From NCBI RefSeq assembly GCF_020035535.1, contig NZ_CP083349.1, forward strand, positions 1,364,001-1,428,000: DNA of 64,000 nt, given 5' to 3'. Position numbers and translations under genes: made by a program. Positions 1-8,675 of the stretch are shown one piece after another. The DNA is from Ensifer adhaerens (GTDB taxonomy: Bacteria; Pseudomonadota; Alphaproteobacteria; Rhizobiales; Rhizobiaceae). Position 1 is the stretch's first letter. Every line of letters begins with the position of its first letter. Below the pieces are notes generated by a model that was not told the DNA's origin, ran no database searches, and saw only the letters and a program-made list of their open reading frames with translations.

Positions 1-7
1 GATCGCG

Positions 8-307
8 GTGGCACGAGTTTTTACGCGCGAAGAATTTTACGAGATGGTCTGGTCCAGGCCGCTGACGCATTTGGCCAAAGAATTCGCGATATCCGATGTC
101 GCGCTTCACAAGATCTGCAAGAGGCACGGCGTCCCCAACCCAACGCTCGGCTGTTGGGCGAAAATGGCGGCCGGGCAAAAGGTCAACCGGACGCTGCTGC
201 CGAAAGCTGACGCACGGACATTGGACAGGATCACGATCGCCGACCTTAGCCGCCAGTGCGCGGCGCTTGCCGACGTGCGCGAGCAGGCGCGGATCCTTGC
301 GTGGTAG
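8..307 (+). CDS. Small HTH-like DNA-binding protein (possibly truncated)
   Basis: A 99-residue protein with a GTG start only 7 bases into the window. The segment 'EEFYEMVWSRPLTHLAKEF' followed by 'ISDVALHKICKRHGVPNP' and 'GCWAKMAAG' matches a widespread uncharacterised family whose N-terminus is a helix-turn-helix resembling transposase-type HTH domains. Family members are usually longer, so this copy may be 3'-truncated; the protein stops shortly after the HTH and linker. The function is unknown, and DNA binding is an inference from the HTH pattern. It lies convergent to the small excisionase-like gene that follows, which suggests the edge of a mobile segment. A start upstream of the window cannot be excluded. 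Confidence 0.5.
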   Translation: MARVFTREEFYEMVWSRPLTHLAKEFAISDVALHKICKRHGVPNPTLGCWAKMAAGQKVNRTLLPKADARTLDRITIADLSRQCAALADVREQARILAW

Positions 308-331
308 GCTTCTCGTGACCTGTCTTGATCA

Positions 332-562
332 TTATCGCTGACCATCGTCGCTTTCTGTGGGATGCCTCGGAGCACGACAACGAATCTTATTCGTTTCATC
401 CCAAGCATCAAGGTCCACAACCGGATAAAGGATCGCTCTGCCGATTTTCACGAAAGATGGCCCAATCTGTTTCGCTCGCCAGTTACGGAGTGTGCCAACA
501 GAAATTCCGCTGCGATAGCGTTCGGCGACTTCCTCTGCGGTAAGATATTTCTCCTCAGCCAT
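332..562 (-). CDS. Excisionase/AlpA-like helix-turn-helix protein
   Basis: A 76-residue protein. Residues about 6-55 ('YLTAEEVAERYRSG...TLRNWRAKQIGPSFVKIG' then 'LYPVVDLDAWDE') form the winged-helix pattern of the MerR/AlpA/excisionase HTH_17 family: a recognition helix with the TLRNWR motif, then a beta-wing and an aspartate-rich end. Such proteins act as recombination directionality factors or as regulators of integrase genes on phages and ICEs. No integrase is visible next to it, so its role here is open. The type of domain is fairly sure; the job is inferred from family use. Confidence 0.7.
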   Translation of the reverse strand: MAEEKYLTAEEVAERYRSGISVGTLRNWRAKQIGPSFVKIGRAILYPVVDLDAWDETNKIRCRAPRHPTESDDGQR

Positions 563-903
563 GTATCCTCTCTGTTCGGTAGCGATCTACGATCGTGCGA
601 CGGTGAGGAACGCAAAGCGTGTTATTGATGAGTATCCCGATCACCATCCTGCTCGCGGATGATCGGCACTTCACGGTGCCTCATGGACAAGCATGTAGTG
701 GTGATTCCTCATTTGGAAGGTCGATTCGGTCGTAGTAGGGCGTGCGGTTAGCGGCGGCTAAAAATCGGCGGGGTCCGCTTCGAGGCCCATCGTGACATTG
801 GTGAACGGCGCAACCTCGCGACAGCCGACGCGCATAAGGGCAACAGATGTAGTGACGCCGCTGGCCGAGGAACCGGCAGCTCAATAAGCGATACAGCGAG
901 TTG
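563..903. other. Intergenic stretch, no gene recognised
   Basis: About 340 bases between the excisionase-like gene and the TetR gene. The only open frame (681-884, minus) is Cys/Arg-rich with no recognisable domain or convincing ribosome site. I see no hairpin or repeat strong enough to call. Confidence 0.4.
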
Positions 904-1530
904 CTAGGGATCAGGCCCGTAAACAGCGAGAAAGATGGCTACCCCCCGCACCACACGCTGTTCGATTTCTTCAATCGTCAACGGCTTCCGGACATTTAGC
1001 TTGATTTCCAGATTGACGAAGCCGAGCCAAAGGCCTGTGAGTTCATCAGCAGCTCGAACCGCGTCCGAAACGTCCAGGGATCCGCATTCAGCGGCATAAA
1101 CAATCAGTTCCGTTAGAAGCCGTTGAGCACGGCCAGGCCCCATGTCAAAGAATCGACGCGCCACGTCCGCGCGGTCTGAAAGCGATGCGATAAGCCGATC
1201 CCAGCCGAGCAAGTCACGGCTATTGATGAATTTCACATAGCGCAGTCCGAAATCGAGTAACGCGTCGGGTATCTCCATCTCTTTGATGGTTTGGAAGTCT
1301 TCGTCGATAATAGTGTTATTAGATTCTCGTCGGATTATTTCTTCAATCAATCCGTCTTTGTCCGTGAAGTTTCCATAGACGGTGGCTTTCGCAACGCCTG
1401 CCGCCGCAGCGACCTCGTCCAATGTGACGTCAGGCCCATTCGAAAGGAAGAGGCTGCGCGCCGTTTCCAGCACAGCAGTCCTCTTAGCATCGTCCTTCGG
1501 TCTACCTCGCGTGCGCTTCATTTCAACCAT
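904..1530 (-). CDS. TetR/AcrR family transcriptional regulator
   Basis: A 208-residue regulator. The N-terminal TetR HTH (roughly residues 15-65) shows 'ETARSLFLSNGPDVTLDEVA' followed by 'GVAKATVYGNFTDKDGL', the classic family signature. The C-terminal helical domain, which would bind a ligand and dimerise, is family-typical in length. The ATG at 1530 is preferred over an upstream TTG at 1548 because an AGAGG lies 6 bases upstream. It is 27 bases downstream of the DoxX gene on the same strand, so the two are probably cotranscribed, with the regulator controlling its own DoxX partner. The effector is unknown. Confidence 0.85.
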   Translation of the reverse strand: MVEMKRTRGRPKDDAKRTAVLETARSLFLSNGPDVTLDEVAAAAGVAKATVYGNFTDKDGLIEEIIRRESNNTIIDEDFQTIKEMEIPDALLDFGLRYVKFINSRDLLGWDRLIASLSDRADVARRFFDMGPGRAQRLLTELIVYAAECGSLDVSDAVRAADELTGLWLGFVNLEIKLNVRKPLTIEEIEQRVVRGVAIFLAVYGPDP

Positions 1531-1557
1531 TAGATGCCTCTGCCTCAAGTGCGATAT

Positions 1558-1962
1558 TTACGAAATAACCGAAAGACTCGCGGCGACGGCCAAACCTCCC
1601 ACCACTGTGATGTGCTCGAGGGCGATCTGAAGCTCACTGACCTTCTTGCGGCCCTCGAACCGCCAAAACGCGTGACCGTAAGGAATGGTGAGCAGCGTAA
1701 ATCCCGCCAGAGCGGCAGCTCCTAACCACCCAAGGCCGGCAAAATTGGTGATGAGCAGAGCTGACCCGATCAACTGACAAGCGATCGTGGCTGCCGCGAA
1801 GAGCCGAGGAAACGGCAAGTTAACCTCCACGACCTCTTGCACGACGGCGTTGAACTTAAAAACCCCGAAGAGCCCCGCAATCCAAAAGAGCGAGGTCAAG
1901 ACCACCTTGGCTGCGATGGCGAAGTGGGGGTGCGATAGTGCGATGATCACGAAATTTTCCAT
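1558..1962 (-). CDS. DoxX family membrane protein
   Basis: A 134-residue hydrophobic protein with about four predicted membrane helices (near residues 10-34, 50-72, 75-95 and 112-132) and the DoxX-type 'GLFGVFKF' and 'PYGHAFWRFEG' segments. DoxX-like proteins are small inner-membrane proteins linked to thiol/redox stress or quinone chemistry, but most have no defined reaction. It is first in a two-gene unit with the TetR regulator. Start supported by a purine-rich site just upstream ('AGAGAGTCTC'). Confidence 0.75.
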   Translation of the reverse strand: MENFVIIALSHPHFAIAAKVVLTSLFWIAGLFGVFKFNAVVQEVVEVNLPFPRLFAAATIACQLIGSALLITNFAGLGWLGAAALAGFTLLTIPYGHAFWRFEGRKKVSELQIALEHITVVGGLAVAASLSVIS

Positions 1963-1978
1963 GAGACTCTCTAATTAG

Positions 1979-2419
1979 TAGACGCTTTAGTTTGGTATAT
2001 ATATTCGAGACGAACAAGTATGGAAAATGCGCCTGCGACATTTTGGCGGTTGGCGCTTGAACATGACGGTGATCGCCGGTTCCCAGATTTGGGCGAGGTT
2101 GCGTCGAAACCGGCATGGTTGGGTGGTCGAGATGCAAGCCGGGTTCAGATGACGAGATCGGGCCGCTGAAGATCGCCGCGAGGGATTAGGGGCCTCTTCG
2201 TAGCTCGGACATAAGGGAGTGCGATCCCACCCTTCCACCCGGCATCCGATCGAACGCTTCAAACCACTCGAGGCAAGCAATCGTGGGCGTCCAGGAAGGC
2301 CGTTAAAGGTAAGCCGAACGGGCTTTACGCCTCATCGCGTGCTTCGGGCATGGAGCCAGTTCGATGAGTGTTCCGGATGAACCCGTGGCACACGGAGAAT
2401 TGTGCTATCGCGGCATGTC
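1979..2419. other. Intergenic stretch, no gene recognised
   Basis: About 440 bases between the DoxX start and the 3' end of the MocR gene. The open frames across it are short, have no family resemblance and overlap each other on the same strand. The promoter for the DoxX-TetR unit should lie at the left edge; an AT-rich tract 'TTGGTATATATATTC' sits at about 1992-2006. Confidence 0.35.
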
Positions 2420-3883
2420 TCAGTCGGGCCGTGTTCGGCTGAGCAGATCGACAAGACGTGACAGCTCGCTCTGGTCGAGACTGGCATATCCGACCCGAAA
2501 TGCCTCGGGGGCGCGCGAAGCGTCTAGCGCGAAACGCAGGCCCGGTGTGACCGCCAGGCCCGCGCGATGCGCATTGAATGCCCATGTTTCGGCGCTGAGG
2601 CCAGAACGCAGACTGATCCAAAGAGCAAGGCCGCCAGCGGGGGTCTCGAATGTTACTTCGCTACCCAGGCGACTGATCAACCTCTCCGCGAGATGGTCTC
2701 TCCTTGCTTGGTAAATGCGGCGAGCCTTGCGAGCGTGCCGTCGAAGCGCGCCGTCCTCGATCAGTCCTGCAAGCGCCTGTTCGAGCGGCAGATCGCCCTG
2801 CCGGTCGATCGCTTCGCGCCGATCCACCATGCGAGCAAGGATGTCCGAACGCGCCGTGACGTATCCTACGCGCACGGCGGGGGCGAGCAGTTTGGAAAGC
2901 GATCCGATATAGATGACTGGCAACTCCACTTCCGCTCTAACTGCCAAGGGAAGCACCGGACGGCCGTCGAAGCGATACTCATGGTCGTAGTCGTCTTCGA
3001 TGATCGTCAGACTGCGGTAACGTGCGATGTCGAGCAACTTCAATCTGCGGCCAGCGCCAAGCGTCACTGTGGTTGGATACTGGTGGTGGGGCGTCACATA
3101 GATGGCTCTTAGACGTGGTTCTCGGTCGGCGATGGACGCCAGGCGGGAGACGTCGATACCTTGGCCATCGACGGGCACGCCGATCACCTTCGCCCCCGCT
3201 GCGCGGAACGCCGCCCAAGCGAGCGGATATCCCGGGTCCTCGACCGCAATGGCTTCGCCCGGCTCAATGACCGCAGAGGCCGCGAGGAACAGGCCCATTT
3301 GGCTGCCTCGGGTAACGAGCAAATCGGAAGGCGGTGCTATCAGCCCGCGTTCACTCTCCAGATAATCGGATAATGCCTCGCGGAGCGAGAGCGCGCCACG
3401 CGGATCGCCATAACCAGTGTCTGACAGAAAAGCCGGCCCCAAAAGCGCCCGGCGAAAGGCGCGTCCCAGCTCGCTGCGAGGCATAAGTCTGGAATCTGGC
3501 GCACCATCGGTTACGCGAAGCGGCGACGGCGCTCTCATTTCTGTTCGTACGGCGTTCGCTGGCGCAGATTTGCGGTCCGCGTCGTTCGCTGGCCTTAGAT
3601 CAGGCAGATCGCGAGCGACGAACGTCCCTCGCGATGGCTCCGCCACGAGCCAGCCCTGCATGGTCAATTCATGATAGGCCGCATCGACGGTATTGCGATG
3701 AACTTTCAGACTCCTTGCAAGGGCGCGAGTTCCTGGCAACGCTTCGCCCGGCTTTAGGCGGCCGCGCTCGATTTCGCGAACAATGGAAGCAACAATGTCT
3801 AGGAAAATTGGCTGCTTACCGTCGCGCGAGAGTTCAATCGTGATGTCGCGGCGTGCGTTCAACCGGCCTATCCATATTTCCAA
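2420..3883 (-). CDS. MocR/PdxR-type regulator (GntR HTH fused to aminotransferase fold)
   Basis: A 487-residue chimera of normal length for the MocR subfamily. Residues about 25-90 form a GntR winged helix ('PGEALPGTRALARSLKVHRNTVDAAYHEL'). The rest is a class-I aminotransferase fold, including 'IIEDDYDHEYRF' and the probable PLP lysine in 'IGSLSKLLAP'. MocR proteins use PLP or PLP-amino acid adducts as effectors; PdxR members control vitamin B6 synthesis. It is divergent from a glutaredoxin-like, GATase, YggS cluster, and YggS is itself a PLP-homeostasis protein, so control of that cluster in response to B6 or an amine is a reasonable inference. Whether it has any catalytic activity cannot be told. 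Confidence 0.88.
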   Translation of the reverse strand: MEIWIGRLNARRDITIELSRDGKQPIFLDIVASIVREIERGRLKPGEALPGTRALARSLKVHRNTVDAAYHELTMQGWLVAEPSRGTFVARDLPDLRPANDADRKSAPANAVRTEMRAPSPLRVTDGAPDSRLMPRSELGRAFRRALLGPAFLSDTGYGDPRGALSLREALSDYLESERGLIAPPSDLLVTRGSQMGLFLAASAVIEPGEAIAVEDPGYPLAWAAFRAAGAKVIGVPVDGQGIDVSRLASIADREPRLRAIYVTPHHQYPTTVTLGAGRRLKLLDIARYRSLTIIEDDYDHEYRFDGRPVLPLAVRAEVELPVIYIGSLSKLLAPAVRVGYVTARSDILARMVDRREAIDRQGDLPLEQALAGLIEDGALRRHARKARRIYQARRDHLAERLISRLGSEVTFETPAGGLALWISLRSGLSAETWAFNAHRAGLAVTPGLRFALDASRAPEAFRVGYASLDQSELSRLVDLLSRTRPD

Positions 3884-3974
3884 AACCGGCCCTCAACACT
3901 AGGCCGGTTAAAAGGTATTGCATGAGAACGATGTCATCGCAATCCCGCGTTGGCCGGAACAAAGAGGTCGGAGC

Positions 3975-4211
3975 ATGGCTGAGAAAGCAGTATTTTATCA
4001 CGCCGGATGTGCAGTGTGCGTTGATGCGGAGCAACGCCTTGCGGGCGCAGTCGACAAGAGTCGTTATGACGTCGAGATCGTTCATCTCGGCGAAAACAGC
4101 AAACGTATCGACGAAGCGGAACGCGCCGGTGTCAAGTCGGTCCCCGCTTTAGTGATTGCAGGCGCCGTCTATCACATCAATCACGGCGCCGACCTCTCGG
4201 CCCTTCGCTGA
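3975..4211 (+). CDS. Glutaredoxin/thioredoxin-like small protein with CxxC
   Basis: A 78-residue protein with a thioredoxin-fold start: beta strand 'KAVFYHA', then 'GCAVCVDAEQRL' holding a CAVC redox motif, a second strand 'DVEIVHLG', and 'GVKSVPALVIAG' with the cis-proline (VPA) typical of the fold. The ATG at 3975 follows a GAGGTCGGAG tract and is preferred to a frame start at 3918. It probably acts in thiol transfer or redox sensing. It opens a three-gene run with the GATase and YggS-like genes, so a role in the same process is likely but unproven. Confidence 0.7.
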   Translation: MAEKAVFYHAGCAVCVDAEQRLAGAVDKSRYDVEIVHLGENSKRIDEAERAGVKSVPALVIAGAVYHINHGADLSALR

Positions 4212-4236
4212 GTGCTATCTCGACGGAGATTCCGAG

Positions 4237-4941
4237 ATGCTGAAAACGGCGGTCGCCATCCGGCACATCCATTTCGAGGATCTCGGAACCTTCGAAGCCG
4301 TCCTTAGCGCCGCCGGCTACAGGATCCACTACTACGACTTAGGCATCCATGAGCTTTGGACGCTCGACCCGTTGCTTAGCGACTTGCTTGTCGTTCTGGG
4401 GGGGCCTGTCGGGGTCTATGAGACGGATACCTATCCTTTCCTCGTCGAGGAACAGCGGCTTTTGAAGGCAAGGCTGGCGGTTGATCGCCCGACGTTGGGC
4501 ATCTGCCTGGGCGCGCAGCAGATTGCAGCGACGCTCGGCGCGAAAGTCGAGTCAATGGGAACGAAGGAGATCGGCTTCTCGGAGCTGGCCTTGACGGATG
4601 CGGGGCGGGTTGGGCCGCTTAAGCATCTGGAAGGCGTCCCGGTGCTGCATTGGCACGGGGACGCCTTCCAACTTCCCGATGGCGCGGAAACCCTGGCTAC
4701 GACAGCTCTTTGCGGGGCGCAGGGCTTCGCCCTCGGTCGCAATGTTCTCGGACTCCAATTCCACCCCGAGGTTGACGCTTGCGTGGGCATCGAGCGCTGG
4801 CTGATCGGTCACGCCGCTGAGCTGACTGCTAGCGGCATTGATCGGGATGGCTTGCGCGCGGACGCAGTCCGGTTCGGGCCGGTGTTGCGTAATGCCGCTC
4901 GCAAGATGTTCGCCGAATGGCTGCAGGGGCTCGCGGAATAA
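4237..4941 (+). CDS. Class I glutamine amidotransferase-like protein
   Basis: A 234-residue stand-alone GATase1 domain. The nucleophile is in 'GICLGAQQIA' (Cys at about residue 90), and the His-Glu pair is in 'LQFHPEVD'; all three catalytic positions are present. Oxyanion-region 'VLGGPVGVYE' is also seen. The enzyme should release ammonia from glutamine or a related gamma-glutamyl compound. No synthetase partner is adjacent, so it may be one of the gamma-glutamyl hydrolase-like members rather than a biosynthetic subunit. ATG 4237 is chosen because a GGAG lies upstream and the fold starts there; a longer frame start at 4156 overlaps the preceding gene. Confidence 0.8.
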   Translation: MLKTAVAIRHIHFEDLGTFEAVLSAAGYRIHYYDLGIHELWTLDPLLSDLLVVLGGPVGVYETDTYPFLVEEQRLLKARLAVDRPTLGICLGAQQIAATLGAKVESMGTKEIGFSELALTDAGRVGPLKHLEGVPVLHWHGDAFQLPDGAETLATTALCGAQGFALGRNVLGLQFHPEVDACVGIERWLIGHAAELTASGIDRDGLRADAVRFGPVLRNAARKMFAEWLQGLAE

Positions 4942-5010
4942 CGGCCTCAAACGATCAATTGGTTGCACGTGCCAGCGGGCAGGACGGGTGGCCGACTGAG
5001 GGAAAAGCGA

Positions 5011-5745
5011 ATGGCTGAAGTCGCCGTCAATCTCGCAGCAGTCAGGCAAACGATAGCGGACGCTGCAGTGCGCTCGGGCCGCTCGCCCAATGCAGTGCGC
5101 TTCGTTCTCGTGACCAAAACCGTCGCGCCCGAACGGGTGCTCGAAGCTATCCGCGCGGGTGCGAATGATCTCGGCGAGAATAAGGTGCAGGAAGGACGAT
5201 CGAAGGCCCAAGCCTTATGTGGTGAGGCTGTCCATTGGACGATGATCGGTCATCTCCAAAGCAACAAGGTGAAGGACGCGCTACGCTTTGCCGAGGAGGT
5301 TCAGTCTCTCGACCGGCTGTCGCTGGCAACGGCGCTCGAAAAAAGGCTTCAATATCTCGGGCGCGGCCTCGACGTGCTGGTCCAAGTCAACACATCCGGC
5401 GAAGCCAGTAAATATGGTCTGCGACCAGAGGACGTGCCGGCATTTCTGCGGGAGCTCCGCGCTTTCGATGCGCTGCGCCCAAAGGGCTTCATGACTCTTG
5501 CAACTTTTACGCCCGACGAGGTGGAGGTGAGGCGCTGCTTTCGCTTGCTTCGGCACATTCGCGACCGCGCAAAAGCCGAGGCACCGCAGGGCGGAAGCCT
5601 CGTTGACCTCTCCATGGGCATGTCGGGCGACTACGCTTGGGCTATCGAAGAAGGCGCGAGTATCGTCCGCGTTGGCCAGGCTGTGTTTGGGCCGCGGCCG
5701 GTTCCAGATTCTCATTATTGGCCAGGCGCGGCGGGAACTGCCTGA
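5011..5745 (+). CDS. YggS/PLPBP family PLP-homeostasis protein
   Basis: A 244-residue protein covering the whole family. It shows the PLP lysine in 'FVLVTKTVAPE', then 'GENKVQEG', 'HWTMIGHLQSNKVK', 'VNTSGEASKYGL', and the phosphate-binding end 'LSMGMSGDYAWAIEEGA' with 'VRVGQAVFG'. These proteins bind PLP without a known catalytic reaction and buffer its level. ATG 5011 is taken because the fold begins there and an AGGGAA lies upstream; an upstream start at 4963 would add 16 residues. Its neighbourhood with a PLP-binding MocR regulator suggests a B6-related unit. Confidence 0.88.
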   Translation: MAEVAVNLAAVRQTIADAAVRSGRSPNAVRFVLVTKTVAPERVLEAIRAGANDLGENKVQEGRSKAQALCGEAVHWTMIGHLQSNKVKDALRFAEEVQSLDRLSLATALEKRLQYLGRGLDVLVQVNTSGEASKYGLRPEDVPAFLRELRAFDALRPKGFMTLATFTPDEVEVRRCFRLLRHIRDRAKAEAPQGGSLVDLSMGMSGDYAWAIEEGASIVRVGQAVFGPRPVPDSHYWPGAAGTA

Positions 5746-5961
5746 TGCTGGTCATCCCAATTCAAAGCCAGGTCATCCACGGCCACGTCGGCAACAGCGC
5801 GGTGGTCTACCCATAGTGACGCAACGACAAGAGTGAGCGCGAGTTTGGGGCGGCTTACTACGTAATAGGCTCCGGTCGGGACAAGGTCAAAAGCAGAGTC
5901 CGGAACAAGCCCGGACTCCACCATCACCAATTGAGCTCGAACTTGACGTCTCGCTGGGAGA

Positions 5962-7584
5962 TTAGGTGTTCAAGTCACGTCCCCGTGTCTCGGGGAGGAA
6001 AAGTGCACCCACAACCGCAGTAAGTCCCGCGAAAGCTACGGTATACCACAGCCCCCCAAATACGTCGCCAGTCGCAATCACGACTGCCGTTGCGACGAAC
6101 GGCGCGAAACCACCAATCCACCCATTCCCGAGTTGCAAGGCTACTGAAACACCGCTGTAGCGTATGCGCACAGGAAAGAGCTCCACCAGAAGCGCTCCTA
6201 ACGGTCCGTAAACCATGGTGGCAAGGAGCACCAAGGAGAAGAGGATCGCGATTACTATCGGTCCATTGGGTTCCACAGGAGCATTCGGAGCAGGCAGACC
6301 GCGTGTCGTCAGAGCAGCAAATAGCTTTGCTTCGTCGTAGGCCTCAAGCACGCCATCGTTCAATTGAACCCGAAGTGCCTGAGTGCCTGCCTTAATCGTA
6401 TAAGGAACCGCTCGGGCCGTAAGAAGCGCCTTGGCCTTTTGGCACTGTGTCGTCGCCTCGGGGCTGAACAATTGCCCAATGAAAGACTGATCGTGGTGGC
6501 AGTCGTTTCCGATAAGATGAACGGAAGTTTGCGCGCGGAATTGGGCAAGTGCTGGATTGCCATAAGTACCGAGCGCTTGAAAAAGCGGTATGATCAGCAA
6601 AGCGGAAAGTGCACAGCCTGTAACGACGATCCATTTGCGCCCGACCCTGTCGGAGAGCCACCCGAAGAACAGGAAGAATGGCGTGCCTAACGTGAGCGCA
6701 ATCAGGAGATAAAGGTTCGCCTGATCGTGCGTCATTTTCAGCGTAGTGGTCATGAAGTAGAGGCTGTAGAAGTGGCCGGTGTACCAGATAACCGCCTGGC
6801 CAGCGACGACGCCAAAAATTGCAACAAGAACGAGGCGCAGATTGCGGCCATCAGCCAAGGTCTCTGCAATCGGATTTTTCGACCCCTTGCCTTGAGCCTT
6901 CATCTGCTGAAAGACCGGAGATTCGTGGAGTTTTAGGCGAATGTAAAGTGAGAGAATTAGAAGCATTATTGATCCGACGAACGGCAACCGCCAGCCCCAG
7001 TTCGCGAAGGCCTCTGGCGACATCGAAGATCGGCAAAGAACGATAACGATTAGAGAAAGGAACAGGCCAAGCGTGGCAGTGATCTGGATCCAGCTGGTCG
7101 TTAAACCGCGGCGGTCTATATCGGAATGTTCCGCAACATACGTCACGGCACCACCAAACTCGCCGCCAACGGCCAGTCCTTGCAGTAGGCGTAAACCTAC
7201 GAGCAACGCAGGAGCCGCCCACCCGATTGTTTCGTAAGTTGGCAGGAGGCCGATCGCAGCCGTCGCCAATCCCATGACCAGCATCGTCACCAGGAAGGTC
7301 TTTTTTCGGCCAACGACATCGCCGAGACGGCCAAATACGACAGCGCCGAACGGTCGAAGAACAAATCCCGCGCCAAACGTTGCCAGAGCCGCGAGTAGGG
7401 CCGCGGTTTCGTTGCCCTTTGGGAAGAAGAGCGTGCTGAAAAAGGCGGCAAGCGAGCCATAGATGAAGAAGTCATACCATTCAAAAACAGTCCCCAGCGC
7501 AGCCGCGAAAACCGTTCGCTTCGTGTTGCGGTTAAGGGCGTCGGTGTACTCTACAGCTTTGGATGAAATTCCATGAACAGACAT
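5962..7584 (-). CDS. MHS-type MFS transporter (sugar/organic acid:proton symporter family)
   Basis: A 540-residue membrane protein with the metabolite:H+ symporter signature: 'GTVFEWYDFFIYG' in helix 1, 'GRLGDVVGRKKTF' between helices 2 and 3, 'GLRLLQGLAVGGEFGGA' in helix 4, and 'WLSDRVGRKW' in the second half. Family members carry aromatic acids, shikimate, citrate or betaines. A hydrophilic insert of about 95 residues (roughly 345-440), with two cysteines, lies between helices of the second half and explains the extra length. It is 15 bases downstream of the alpha/beta hydrolase and shares its sigma-54-type promoter, so it probably imports that enzyme's substrate. Confidence 0.87.
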   Translation of the reverse strand: MSVHGISSKAVEYTDALNRNTKRTVFAAALGTVFEWYDFFIYGSLAAFFSTLFFPKGNETAALLAALATFGAGFVLRPFGAVVFGRLGDVVGRKKTFLVTMLVMGLATAAIGLLPTYETIGWAAPALLVGLRLLQGLAVGGEFGGAVTYVAEHSDIDRRGLTTSWIQITATLGLFLSLIVIVLCRSSMSPEAFANWGWRLPFVGSIMLLILSLYIRLKLHESPVFQQMKAQGKGSKNPIAETLADGRNLRLVLVAIFGVVAGQAVIWYTGHFYSLYFMTTTLKMTHDQANLYLLIALTLGTPFFLFFGWLSDRVGRKWIVVTGCALSALLIIPLFQALGTYGNPALAQFRAQTSVHLIGNDCHHDQSFIGQLFSPEATTQCQKAKALLTARAVPYTIKAGTQALRVQLNDGVLEAYDEAKLFAALTTRGLPAPNAPVEPNGPIVIAILFSLVLLATMVYGPLGALLVELFPVRIRYSGVSVALQLGNGWIGGFAPFVATAVVIATGDVFGGLWYTVAFAGLTAVVGALFLPETRGRDLNT

Positions 7585-7599
7585 CGTTGTGCCCTCGCT

Positions 7600-8430
7600 T
7601 TAAACCGCATGCTGCGAACGGCCTTGAGAGGTCGCAGCACTAATGCGTTGTTCAACAGTGTTCAGATACGCGGTCAGGACTTCGTTGAAGCGGCGAGGGG
7701 CCTCGAGCATTGGAAAATGCCCCGCATCTTGGATCACCTCCAGCGTGCTATCCGGTATGCCTTCCGCTAGGGCAACGGACTCTCGCGGTGGAGTTATGAT
7801 ATCCTCGTTGCCAACCACGATTAGAGTCGGCACTGTGATATCGCGAAGATAGGCACGACTATCTGACGCATTGAGCGAAGAAATTGCCTCGCGCGCTACG
7901 AAGGCGGGTGTTTGCGAAACCTCTTGTTTTGCAAAGTCGACGAGTTGCCGCGTGGCGGTACTGCCAAACGATCGCTCAATGACGTTCTGACTCGCCTCCA
8001 CTACGCCGAGATCATCGATCGCTTTCAGAACATTGTTGACGTTCACGTCCTCCCCCAACCCATGTGGAGTCGCCCCTACAAGCACCAGGCCGCGCACCCG
8101 TTCAGGGTGGGTGAGCGTGAAGTTTTGAGCGATGGTTCCACCCATTGAAAGGCCGACGAGAATAGCGCTTTTAATTTCCAGATCGTCGAACACCTTCAGT
8201 AAATCGGATACAAAAGCCGGGATCGTATAATGGCGCTCCGAAGGTCGGGGAGATACCCCATGCCCGGGCAAGTTGATGCGGATGACTTTGTATTGAAATG
8301 AAAAAGCGCCGACCTGTTCTCGCCAGAACTCGGCCGTTGTCGTGAATCCATGGACGAACACGATCGCTGGACCTGTGCCTGATATGCACACGATTGTGTC
8401 GCCAATCTCGATTGTCTCCGTAGGCATCAT
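7600..8430 (-). CDS. Alpha/beta hydrolase (enol-lactone hydrolase-like)
   Basis: A 276-residue alpha/beta hydrolase. The oxyanion 'FVHGFTTTAEFW', nucleophile elbow 'GLSMGG' (Ser at about residue 95), acid in 'VVGNEDIITPP' and histidine in 'DAGHFPMLEAP' make a complete catalytic triad. Closest in style to 3-oxoadipate enol-lactonase and meta-cleavage product hydrolases, which act on ring-cleavage products; the precise substrate cannot be read from sequence. The ATG at 8430 has GGGGAG 6 bases upstream. It is the promoter-proximal gene of a two-gene unit with the MHS transporter, beside a sigma-54 activator gene. Confidence 0.85.
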   Translation of the reverse strand: MMPTETIEIGDTIVCISGTGPAIVFVHGFTTTAEFWREQVGAFSFQYKVIRINLPGHGVSPRPSERHYTIPAFVSDLLKVFDDLEIKSAILVGLSMGGTIAQNFTLTHPERVRGLVLVGATPHGLGEDVNVNNVLKAIDDLGVVEASQNVIERSFGSTATRQLVDFAKQEVSQTPAFVAREAISSLNASDSRAYLRDITVPTLIVVGNEDIITPPRESVALAEGIPDSTLEVIQDAGHFPMLEAPRRFNEVLTAYLNTVEQRISAATSQGRSQHAV

Positions 8431-8466
8431 ATTTGCTCCCCATTAGGTTGTTACGCCACGACACAT

Positions 8467-8482
8467 CGCAAGCCGCGGGCCA
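8467..8482 (-). promoter_or_regulatory. Sigma-54 (-24/-12) promoter of the hydrolase-transporter unit
   Basis: Read on the minus strand the sequence is TGGCCCGCGGCTTGCG, which fits TGGCACG-N4-TTGC with a single mismatch and the invariant GG and GC separated by 10 bases. It points at the hydrolase start at 8430, leaving a short leader of about 25 bases. A sigma-54 activator is encoded divergently right next to it. Confidence 0.78.
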
Positions 8483-8602
8483 GATTTTCATCTCACCCGA
8501 ATTCACCCATAACTCGCTGAAATTACTCGGCTTTGCAGCCCGTCCGACAACAAGGCGAGGCTCTTCGTTTTCCAAATAGTCTCACGAAGCGAACACTTTT
8601 CG

Positions 8603-8618
8603 TCTCGTATTTGAGACA
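8603..8618. promoter_or_regulatory. Candidate upstream activator site (inverted repeat)
   Basis: The perfect inverted repeat GTCTC-N6-GAGAC lies about 120 bases upstream of the -24/-12 element and just before the sigma-54 activator gene. The position fits an enhancer-type binding site for that activator and could also serve autoregulation. A third GTCTC half-site occurs close by at about 8579-8583. Confidence 0.5.
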
Positions 8619-8675
8619 GGGAGCCTGTATGATCCTGGCAGGGCAATTAGCGCTGAAACAATCCGACAGGTTGAG

